64,000 nt of DNA from Trichomonas vaginalis G3 (taxonomy: Eukaryota; Parabasalia; Trichomonadida; Trichomonadidae): NCBI RefSeq assembly GCF_026262505.1, contig NC_067206.1, positions 17,195,319-17,259,318 of the forward strand. Direction: 5' to 3'. The notes under the pieces were generated by a model that did no database searches, was not told the DNA's origin, and worked only from the letters and a program-made list of their open reading frames with translations. Numbering within the stretch: the stretch's first letter is position 1; every line of letters begins with the position of its first letter. The translations under genes and the position numbers were made by a program. Positions 10,256-18,205 of this stretch are shown here, piece after piece.

Positions 10256-10890
10256 GTGTAATAAACAGAAATTCATCAAAAGTGACAGCTCTCAATTTTT
10301 TGACATTTGTAAATTCTAAATTGAATGAGAAAAATGAAATAATACTAAGCATAATACAATATTCTAGATTTAATTATAATTAGGAAAAAGTTAGTTTTGA
10401 GAGTACTTTTCATAGGCATATAGAATGAAATCTTCTGAAAAATAATATCATATAAACTCATATTATTTTCTAATATATAACTATTTTATATAAAAATCAA
10501 ATTCAATGATCTTAAAAGCGAAGGATAAACCTCAAAATTTACGAATCTAATGAGTGGGAATATAATGCTTATCTATCATAAAACCATATGAAATATCAAT
10601 TTTTGCTTTACGCCTAATTTTTGACGACAATTAGCAAAAAATGTTAAATGTTAACACTCAGTCCATTTGAATATGAAAAATAAAATTGACTTTGATTAAA
10701 TGTTTTTATTTATCATGCAATTCTTCTTGCGACCAAAGATTTGAATAAAATTTCAAAAAATAAGATAGCTTAAAAAATAATATACGGTAGTGTTTACTAA
10801 TAGATGAATAGTATATAAATTCTATTAAAATGGATTTGATCCAAAAAAATATATAAAATTTGATCATAAATAAAATTGTTTAGTAGTCAT
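10256..10890 (+). repeat. Left long inverted repeat of the DNA transposon
   Basis: Reverse complement of 13037-13678. Parts of the same sequence recur at 40521-41080 and 43974-44389. The outer 30 bp contain TAATAAACAGAAATTCATC and AAAAGTGACA. An inner block carries GACGACAATTAGC, which shares GACGACAAT with the iterons at 9090-9359. Confidence 0.75.
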
Positions 10891-10904
10891 TTAAAATGAT
10901 GTAA

Positions 10905-11487
10905 TTATTCAAATTTTGCTAAGACCCATTCGTCTTTGATATATAACTCCCATTTTTGCATTTCTGGCTCGTACCAAAATTTTGAAACTTCGAATAATTC
11001 GTTAGGAGTGTAATTACTATTCGTTTTTGGATTAATATCGAGAGATAAATGTGGTGTATTGTTAAATTTTTCAATGAACTGCTGAACTGAGTCCTTGATT
11101 TGTTGAATATCATCCAACTCGTCTGGCAAAAACTTTTCTAAGCTTGGCCACAGGCGCTCCACCTTGCCGTTCTGTCTTGGCATATACGGCAAGGTGTGCT
11201 TCCAAACCATTCCGTTTTCCTGCATAACCTGGCCGAATTCACCGCGGTTTTCACCGCCGTTATCGTTCCAGATGCAGTAAGGAATAAACTCCTCTAAAAG
11301 TTTTCTTAAAACCTTCGCTGTTGAGTTGGAAGACTTGTTTTTCAATAATTTAGTTTTGAGAACTTTACGTGTCATATCATCCAATATGGCAAAAAATGGA
11401 AAAGAAACATTACCGTGAAGGTAATGAATATCGCAGTGCCATATCAAATTCTTTGATATGGCACGATATTTGGTAGGTGGATCTCTC
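10905..11487 (-). pseudogene. Transposase, catalytic part (DDE, rve fold)
   Basis: Catalytic half of the transposase. The first Asp lies in LIWHCDIHYL, the second in WNDNGGENRGEF, and the Glu in RQNGKVERLW, giving a DD34E spacing. It continues to the native C-terminus (KDEWVLAKFE). The upstream edge is the insertion boundary at 11487. Residues N-terminal to the ORF start (YERSTYQISCHIKE) remain in frame, so this is an interrupted gene and not a separate one. Confidence 0.7.
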
Positions 11488-12455
11488 GTAAACGAAAAGG
11501 GGGATTTGACGGAGTCAAATCCCCGCTCACAAAAAGTGGACTTTACATGTCAAATTTTATATGTATGTAATGTCCACTTTTATGAGTTTTAGGAAGGAAT
11601 TGGAAGCCATGAGTTACTGACATTGCATCAGTATCTCATAGCCTCCAATTCCTTCAAAAAATGGGAGAAACTTTGTCCGAATAGTTTAACATTCGGACAA
11701 AGTTTCTCCCATTTTAAGAAGGAATTGGAGGGTAAGAGATATACCATATGAATGTATATCTCTTACCCTCCAATTCCTTCTAGAAAGTGTCCAAACTTTG
11801 GGTTAATTGCAAACTATTAACCCAAAGTTTGGACACTTTCAAGTGGAGATGGAAGGCTTTGGGGTATATATTAATACAATATACCTCAAAGCCTTCCATC
11901 TCCACTACAAATGGGAGAAACTTTGTCCGAATAGTTTAACATTCGGACAAAGTTTCTCCCATCTTTCAATCTAATTGCTACCTGTGAGGTACTGACTTGA
12001 AGTCAGTGCTTCACAGGTAGCAATATCCAAAAATTTAAAAACATTTTATCAGTTCGTTAGAGAACTAGAGCCTCCTAGGTACTGAACCAGAATCAATGCC
12101 TAGGGGACTCTAGTGATCTATATAAATCTGAGAAACTTTGAGGAAATTGTTCGACATTTCCTCAAAGTTTCTCAGCAATTTAGCGAGGAATGTTCGTTAT
12201 CGTGTAGATATTTATAATATATACATGATAACAAACATTCCCCGCTAAAAGATGTAAAATCTTATAAGAAATAATTGCAAAAGAATAACAAATTGCAACA
12301 AATTTTATATGAAACTGAACCTTATGATGTAGTGATTCAAGATCACCGCCTCATAAGATTCAGTTTCAATCTCAAGTATCTCAAAAGTAAGACTCTATTT
12401 TTTGCCATGTAAAGTGTCACTTTTCTGTCAAACCGTTTTTATCGTTTTCGTTTAC
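11488..12455. mobile_element. 968-bp hairpin-array element inserted in transposase
   Basis: The terminal inverted repeats are GTAAACGAAAA at both ends. Almost all of the interior is hairpins: 11500-11524, 11532-11581, 11593-11655, 11661-11712, 11717-11781, 11783-11840, 11842-11906, 11911-11962, 11974-12024, 12065-12113, 12128-12175, 12181-12247 and 12311-12367. Most stems are 17-28 bp, near perfect, with 4-15-nt loops. The hairpins at 11661 and 11911 are identical. No ORF is present, so the element is non-autonomous. The flanks carry related AGATCT and AGATCC, possibly a decayed target duplication. Confidence 0.65.
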
Positions 12456-12946
12456 AACAGATCTGCTGGTTTGTAATCTCTTTTTGAAGATAAACCTGAT
12501 TCCATCATAAATTTTTCCACTTGATGATGCTTTATTTTTTGTAAATTGCCAAAAATTTGATCTTTTGTCAAATCTTCTATATTTTCAAATTCTTTTGCAA
12601 TTTCTTCTTTTTCTTTATCACAATCGGGATTTTGAGCAATATTTTGAAACCTTTTAATCAATAAATAAGTTTTTGAAATTCATCCTTTATATTGTGAAAC
12701 ACAAGAATTAATTAATTGTTTTTGCTCAAATGTTGGTGGATTTGGTTTTCTGCCGCGACTAACTTTTGGTAATTCGATTTCTTGAAGTTGAAATGCTCTT
12801 CTTATTGTATTTTCGGCAACATTCAATTTAATTTTACCATTTTCCAATTCAACTTCCTTTCCCACACTTTTGTAAGATTCACCTTCTTCTATTCTTCTTT
12901 TAGCTTCAAATAGCCATTCTCTGCTTATAGATTTGGCAGTAGTCAT
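12456..12946 (-). pseudogene. Transposase, N-terminal part with HTH
   Basis: N-terminal part of the same transposase. It begins MTTAKSISREWLFEAKRRI. A helix-turn-helix-like region (YKSVGKEVEL, NTIRRAFQLQ) and a basic linker SRGRKPNPPTFEQ follow, typical of DNA-binding domains of IS-type transposases. The ORF breaks near 12670, then continues in another frame to KPADLL, where the hairpin-array element begins. So it carries at least one frame change besides the insertion. Confidence 0.6.
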
Positions 12947-13036
12947 AAAAGTGGTCCTTCTTTTGTGATAAGATTCAAATTTGAATGTGGATGATAAATA
13001 AAAATCAAAAATAATTGTTATAATTTAAATGAAGAA

Positions 13037-13678
13037 GTAATTTAAAACGATTTTATTTATGATCAAATTTTATATATTTTTTGGATCAAATCCATTTTAA
13101 TAGAATATATATACTATTCATCTATTAGTAAACACTACCGTATATTATTTTTTAAGCTATCTTATTTTTTGAAATTTTATTCAAATCTTTGGTCGCAAGA
13201 AGAATTGCATGATAAATAAAAACATTTAATCAAAGTCAATTTTATTTTTCATATTCAAATGGACTGAGTGTTAACATTTAACATTTTTTTGCTAATTGTC
13301 GTCAAAAATTAGGCGTAAAGCAAAAATTGATATTTCATATGGTTTTATGATAGATAAGCATTATATTCCCACTCATTATATTCGTAAATTTTGAGGTTTA
13401 TCCTTCGCTTTTAAGATCATTGAATTTGATTTTTATATAAAATAGTTATATATTAGAAAATAATATGAGTTTATGTGATATTATTTTTCAGAAGATTTCA
13501 TTCTATATGCCTATGAAAAGTACTCTCAAAACTAACTTTTTCCTAATTATAATTAAATCTAGAATATTGTATTATGCTTAGTATTATTTCATTTTTCTCA
13601 TTCAATTTAGAATTTACAAATGTCAAAAAATTGAGAGCTGTCACTTTTGATGAATTTCTGTTTATTACAATATATCAA
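13037..13678 (-). repeat. Right long inverted repeat of the DNA transposon
   Basis: Mirror of 10256-10890 with only scattered differences. It ends with the rc of the GTAATAAACAG terminus, followed by the AATAT duplication. Confidence 0.75.
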
Positions 13679-13683
13679 ATCAG

Positions 13684-13949
13684 CTTTATAAATATTATAG
13701 AAAAGTTTATTTTTATTTTTATTTTTAATTATTATTATTATTTAAATTAAAAGAAAACATTAGAATTATATGGATTAAGGAAGTCAATTTGGAAAATTGT
13801 TTTCACTTTAGGAGAATATAATTTTCCATTTGGAAAATTTAAAAAGTGAGACGCGCAGGATTCGAACTTTTTTTAAAAGTTGATTTAAATGAATTTTAGT
13901 GTGGAATATAAGGATAATATCATATTTAAAATAAGAATAAGGTCAGGTA
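13684..13949. other. AT-rich spacer with tRNA 3'-end-like fragment
   Basis: No gene. On the minus strand, 13867-13847 reads GTTCGAATCCTGC then GCGTCTC and A: a T-loop, half of a T-stem and an acceptor 3' strand, followed by a T-run. The matching 5' part of a tRNA is absent. It may be a relic of an insertion at a tRNA gene or chance. Confidence 0.3.
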
Positions 13950-13985
13950 AGTGGGGCTTCCAGGCGCGTTGCGCCCTCTAGCCCC
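13950..13985 (+). repeat. Maverick B left terminal repeat
   Basis: Begins AGTGGGGCTTCCAGGCGCG. Same as 8744-8779 in reverse complement and as the right end at 39796-39830. Confidence 0.75.
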
Positions 13986-14146
13986 GAAGATGTTTAGTAT
14001 AAATGAAGTTTTTATTCGGAAAATTGTTAGTCTTCTGGGTCGAAAACATTATATAATGTGTCGCTTTTCACAAATTATATATGTTTTCATGTTTTGTCAC
14101 TTTTCTGTCACTTTTCAGGTAAAAACATTTTTATTATTATATATAA
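13986..14146. promoter_or_regulatory. Subterminal region and methylase promoter, Maverick B
   Basis: Carries TGTCACTTTTCTGTCA near 14096-14111, a motif also present in the hairpin-array element (about 12415-12430), and a T-rich then TATATATAAATG start region before the methylase. It lacks most of the acidic stretch found at this place in Maverick A. Confidence 0.4.
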
Positions 14147-14584
14147 ATGAATTTTACAAAACCACCGTTACCGTTCTTTGGAAATAAGAGTAAATGTAAA
14201 GATATTATATTGAGAGAACTTAAGAAACTACCGAATGGTCTAACATTTGTAGATTTGTTCGGTGGAAGTTTCTATATATCCCATTTATGTCATACAATAT
14301 TCCCAGACTCAAAGATTATATGCAATGACTTCGACAACTATATGGACCGTCTCAAACATATTCCAGACACAAACAATATATTGAAAGAGTTAAAAGAAAA
14401 GATACCTATAGGTAAGATGGAACGTATACCATTAGATAAGAAAAATATTGTGAGAGAGGTTTTGAAAAAAGCAGAATATATAGACTGGGATAGTATATCT
14501 GCTAGACTATTATATAGTGGTTCTATAAGAGTTCATGACATTGAAACACTTATGTCAAAAGTTTTATATCTTAACTATACAAAT

Positions 14585-16180
14585 ATAGATCCAAGGTGAT
14601 GTGATTTTTGCATCCCTGGGATGGACGATACACCCAAAGTGTCACCTTTTTTGGGATAACATGAATTTGAAATATCATGAGAGTTCTGCAAACCATATGC
14701 ACAATATCTATTCAGCCTGACTTCTTGTATATATGAGTTAGACTTCTTAAATATTGTGCTTGGGGCGATATAAGCATTTCCGAGATTACCATCGTGCTCT
14801 ATAGTATGCTACTTCTCCCTGGTTCTAGCTCAGTTCCAAGGATATTGGCGTTCAAGGATTTGGCAAGGTCCTTCCGAAGTCTCTCATTCGATGAGAGATT
14901 TCGGAAGAATCTTGCCTTAAAGTACTCCAACTCTTGTTCTTTTGTTCCTAAATAGTGAGAAAAGTTATTTGACTACTTAAGGTAGAGATTATCCGAGGTC
15001 CCTCATTTGATGAGAGGCCTCGGATAATCTCTGCCTTAAAATTGTACACTTGTAGTCCATGAGAGTGTAAGTATACATTGATAGGACAGCTTTCTTCTGA
15101 AGTCTTAGATTTGATGAGAACCTCAGAAGAAAACTGTCCTATTTTATAGTAAAAGGAGTTTCAGGAGCTCCAAAGCTCCCTTTCGTAAGGATTAGGAGCT
15201 TTGGAGCTCCTGGTTCGTAGATGTGTTTCGCATCTTTCATCAGCAAAGGACATTTACCATCTGGGACTCTGTTGATGGAGACTCAGGAGCTCCAAAGCTC
15301 CTTTAGTAAGGATTAGAAGTTTTGAAGCTCCTGGTTCGTAGACGTGTTTCGCATCTTTCATCAGAAGAGGCCCAAATGGTAAATAGCCTCTGCTGATGAG
15401 CTTCAGGAGCTCCAAGGCTCCCTCTCGTAACGATTAGGAGCTTTGTAGCTCCTGAAGGTAAGGTAGGATTGCTCTGATCTCTAATCAGTAGATGCCATGC
15501 CTCATTATGAACTCTACTGACAAGAGATCAAGAGCTCCAAGGACTCCCTTTTGAGTTAGTGGCGTTCTCACCATTTAGTAGGATTGCTGATCCTACTAAT
15601 GAAGTGATCACTTAGTATACGTTTTGAATAAATTGAATTTTTTTTAGAATTTAGTATTTTTTATAGACATCACATGTATATTATAAATACATAAATATAT
15701 TCTTTAATTCAAAAAATTCAATTTGGTTTTGGGATGGGTATCCCAGCCCCAAGTATTCAATTTTATTCAATTTTTTAAGAATTTTGGGTTGGGATGCCCA
15801 GACCAAAACAAGCTTTATATTTTGATGTGTAGATACGTATGTGTGCATTATTGTTGTGTTATATATTATGTTTTTAATGAAAAAAAAATCTGATTCAAAA
15901 AAAATTATCACTAATTAGTTGATAATATAAAGAAAAAATAGATAAATTGTATGTTTTGAGAGTATTTATCCACATTCACTCATATGAATTTCATTAAATA
16001 GCGTCTTTTTACTCCCAAATTTATTTTGAATTATTGAAATCAAAGAAAAAAAATTAGAAAAATTTCTCTAAATTTTTATTTTCAAAAAAAATTTGGATTT
16101 TATATTGAAAACTGACACTGGGAGGACGATAGGGCTGGGATTGGAGATACCCCGCTCACTTGGGAAAAATACGGATCTAT
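14585..16180. mobile_element. 1.6-kb non-autonomous element in methylase gene
   Basis: Flanked by exact 11-bp duplications ACTATACAAAT (14574-14584 and 16181-16191). The ends are ATAGATCC and GGATCTAT, an 8-bp inverted repeat. No coding capacity is seen; a 76-codon minus-strand ORF at 15681-15911 has no merit. The central 750 bp is a hairpin array. The long target duplication suggests a Mutator-like mechanism, but the short ends give no firm family. Confidence 0.7.
14862..15607. repeat. Hairpin array 2 (inside the 1.6-kb element)
   Basis: At least eight hairpins: 14862-14916, 14977-15039, 15081-15142, 15162-15212, 15284-15332, 15359-15398, 15403-15455 and 15568-15607. Three share the stem CAGGAGCTCCAAAGCTCC with small changes, so some arose by duplication. 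Loops are short and often contain ATTTGATGAG or GTAAGGATTA. Same design as the array at 11488-12455 but with different stems. Confidence 0.65.
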
Positions 16181-16556
16181 ACTATACAAATGTTTTCAAA
16201 GAGGACATAGAAAAATATATTGAGGGTATAGAGTTTGTGAGATGTCATTGGACAGAGTTGTATGAAAAATATAAAGACAAGGAAAATGTTTTCTTTATAA
16301 TGGACCCGCCGTTCTATAACACATGTGATTTTCAATACCAAGTAGACTGGACTTTGAGAGACTCTTTAGAAACTTTAGACGTTATACATAACCATCCATG
16401 CTTTTACTTTACATCCGATAAAAGTGGTTTGGAAACCGTTATGAGATGGTTAGAGGACATACATGACTATGAGTTTATATATGACAAGATAGAATATGAG
16501 AGAGGTCCTATAAACCGGAGAAAGTGTCACAATAAAGAAATTTTATTAGTAAGTAA

Positions 16557-16688
16557 ATGTGGTTTGAAATAGGACTACTTGTTTTAGGTTTTTTCCATTG
16601 TGTCATTTATTTATTTGACGTGGCAGAAAAGTACAGAGAATATGAAGATGAACCAATGCCTGCAAATGTTCAGCATATGTACTCGTAA
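16557..16688 (+). CDS. 43-aa single-pass membrane protein, Maverick B
   Basis: Intact. The hydrophobic helix WFEIGLLVLGFFHCVIYLF is at residues 2-20, then a charged AEKYREYEDEP segment and the end VQHMYS. It overlaps the end of the methylase gene by 16 nt. Counterpart of 7557-7688. Likely a small membrane protein of the element; role unknown. Confidence 0.5.
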   Translation: MWFEIGLLVLGFFHCVIYLFDVAEKYREYEDEPMPANVQHMYS

Positions 16689-16711
16689 GAGATATTTTTA
16701 TCTAATATTAA

Positions 16712-17074
16712 ATGGACGCACAGAACTTAGCGAATGCACAGCAACCTGGACAACCAAACCCAGAGAATATTCCAAATGAAGTTAGAATACAAACTGCAAT
16801 GGCAAACTATGGTCAAGTGCCAACAGATGTACAAATGCAAACTGCCATGTCAAATGACGCTGCGTTAGGTTTGCCACCATGGTATGCAAATATGAGATGG
16901 AAAGAGTTTTATACAAACCCTGAAGTGGGATATAAACAACTTTATGCAGATGACGCGAACACAGGAGTTGACCCAGAATATGTTTTCTACCAGAGGAGAA
17001 ACAGAATGTATGAGCTCCAGTTAAAGAATGCTATTGAACTCAACAGGAAACGTAAGAGACTAGGCGGACATTAG
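16712..17074 (+). CDS. Hypothetical 120-aa protein, Maverick B
   Basis: Intact ORF, near-identical to residues 1-117 of the copy at 7138-7533. It has a QPGQPNPENIPNEV linker, repeats RIQTAMANYG and QMQTAMSNDA, aromatic PPWYANMRWKEFYTN, and basic KRKRLGGH at the end. It stops 17 nt before the next start. No known domain; placed among virion-like genes. Confidence 0.55.
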   Translation: MDAQNLANAQQPGQPNPENIPNEVRIQTAMANYGQVPTDVQMQTAMSNDAALGLPPWYANMRWKEFYTNPEVGYKQLYADDANTGVDPEYVFYQRRNRMYELQLKNAIELNRKRKRLGGH

Positions 17075-17091
17075 ATTTTTACACGTAGTAA

Positions 17092-17334
17092 ATGGGTTTC
17101 TTCAGTAGTATTGGAAACTTCTTCAGAAGAGTTGGAAGAGGTATATGGAATGGCGTCAAAACCGTAGGAAAAGGAATTTGGAACGGAGTCAAAAATATTG
17201 GTAAAAGAGTAGGTCAGTTTGTTGGTATTATACCTAAAGACCCTGAACCAGAAGAACAAGCTCCTGTTATACAACAGCCTGAACCTGCACCACAGTCTAG
17301 TTGGCAACCAAATCCAACACCTCAACCGTATTAA
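17092..17334 (+). CDS. 80-aa amphipathic small protein, Maverick B
   Basis: Identical to 6912-7154. Internal tandem repeat IWNGVKTVGK/IWNGVKNIGK in a basic amphipathic N-terminal half; acidic/Pro/Gln tail. It converges tail-to-tail on the 282-aa-family gene with 4 nt between stops. Possible membrane-active virion peptide by analogy only. Confidence 0.6.
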   Translation: MGFFSSIGNFFRRVGRGIWNGVKTVGKGIWNGVKNIGKRVGQFVGIIPKDPEPEEQAPVIQQPEPAPQSSWQPNPTPQPY

Positions 17335-17338
17335 AAAA

Positions 17339-18187
17339 TTATATTTTTATCGTTCGATAGTAGTTGTATATGAAACTAAGTTCTAAGTAAAACGCATGGT
17401 ATAATGGAATTATTCTTTTTCTTCCATCTGTAGTAAACCATACTTGAAAGTCTGAAATACTTCCACTTGGTGGTTCGTATAACTTTGTAGGTTTTTCGTA
17501 AAAGTCATTCATCAGACATAAGAAAGAGTTTTGCGCACCAGAAAATGAAGCATGAACAATAATAGCATCTGGGTCGAAAATATTTTCATATGTTCCATTA
17601 GGGTTTTCGACTTCATAATAGTCCGGGTGTACTGGATATGCTGCAGGCTGATTTAACATCCTCATAAATCTATACCATGCCAAGTTGTTATATTTTGTAG
17701 AAATATAAACGTTTTCTCCAAGGTCTTCTATTTTATTGATTTTAACAGTTGCATTTTTCCTGTCATAAATAATATCGAGATGGTATTCTCCTTCGTCAAT
17801 GTTATACTGGTTTGCATATTCAATATAGATATCGTTTATTTTTTCTTGAAAAGCTTGAAGAGTTGTTTCTAAGTTATATAAGCAAACTAACTTGTAAAAG
17901 TTTTCCCTGTTCAAATTTCTCATACATACGTTTTTCTTTGTTATAGTATCGAACTTCAAACCGACCATAAATGGGAAACCATGTATGGCTTCTGAAATGA
18001 ACTTCATTCTACGAAAGCCAATAGCTTTTGTGACGGATGGGTCTCTTAACCATCTTAATGGGTAGTCAAAACGATAGCCTTCATGCTTTACGGTATCTGT
18101 CTCAAACTTTTGACCGACATTAGTAAAAAGTTCATCTAATGGTTTAGTTGTAGCAACTCTTGAATTTTCTTTTTCTATTGGAAGCAT
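17339..18187 (-). CDS. 282-aa-family conserved Maverick protein, copy B (intact ORF)
   Basis: Intact 282-residue ORF starting MLPIEKENSRVATTKPLDEL. The N-terminal third carries DYPLRWLRDPS. The middle has a long helix around LETTLQAFQEKINDIYIEY. The C-terminal 120 residues are beta-rich and end FYLELSFIYNYY. Its conservation in A, B and as a second copy at 24466 implies a core function, perhaps a minor capsid or fibre-anchoring protein. Not recognised at family level. Divergently paired with the fibre gene. Confidence 0.6.
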   Translation of the reverse strand: MLPIEKENSRVATTKPLDELFTNVGQKFETDTVKHEGYRFDYPLRWLRDPSVTKAIGFRRMKFISEAIHGFPFMVGLKFDTITKKNVCMRNLNRENFYKLVCLYNLETTLQAFQEKINDIYIEYANQYNIDEGEYHLDIIYDRKNATVKINKIEDLGENVYISTKYNNLAWYRFMRMLNQPAAYPVHPDYYEVENPNGTYENIFDPDAIIVHASFSGAQNSFLCLMNDFYEKPTKLYEPPSGSISDFQVWFTTDGRKRIIPLYHAFYLELSFIYNYYRTIKI

Positions 18188-18205
18188 ATTTTATCTATAA
18201 TAAAA
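18188..18205. promoter_or_regulatory. 18-nt bidirectional start region, Maverick B
   Basis: ATTTTATCTATAATAAAA, reverse complement of 6042-6059, is the only sequence between the start codons of the 282-aa-family gene and the fibre gene. Confidence 0.55.

Larger units (their letters stand above)
10256..13678. mobile_element. Ginger/IS481-like DNA transposon with long inverted repeats
   Basis: The termini read GTGTAATAAACAG and GTAATAAACAG (rc), flanked by AATAT on both sides (10251-10255, 13679-13683), a 5-bp target duplication. The inverted arms are 10256-10890 and about 13037-13678, roughly 640 bp each and nearly identical. The core carries an rve-type transposase on the minus strand, interrupted by a 968-bp insertion. 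The family is set by the DDE core. Long arms and a 5-6-bp duplication fit Ginger/IS481-type elements, but the exact superfamily is inferred. Confidence 0.7.
14147..16572 (+). pseudogene. D12-class adenine methylase split by an insertion, Maverick B
   Basis: Adenine-N6 methylase, same gene as 7674-8489. The N-terminal 145 or so residues (14147-14584) differ from copy A by a single visible residue and include PFFGNKS, FVDLFGGS and NDFD. The C-terminal part, with DPPFYN, resumes after 16181. Between them lies a 1,596-bp element flanked by an 11-bp duplication. The gene is broken by this insertion; otherwise both halves look well kept. The stop overlaps the next small gene. Confidence 0.8.

Noticed and set aside
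11488-12455. CRISPR array
   Set aside because: No constant direct repeat with unique spacers; the units are separate palindromes with differing stems, and the context is a eukaryotic transposon.
13847-13867. Complete tRNA gene
   Set aside because: Only the T-loop, half T-stem and acceptor 3' strand are present; no D-arm, anticodon arm or 5' acceptor.
15681-15911. 76-codon minus-strand ORF
   Set aside because: AT-rich chance frame inside a non-coding insertion element; Ile/Phe/Asn-rich composition only.
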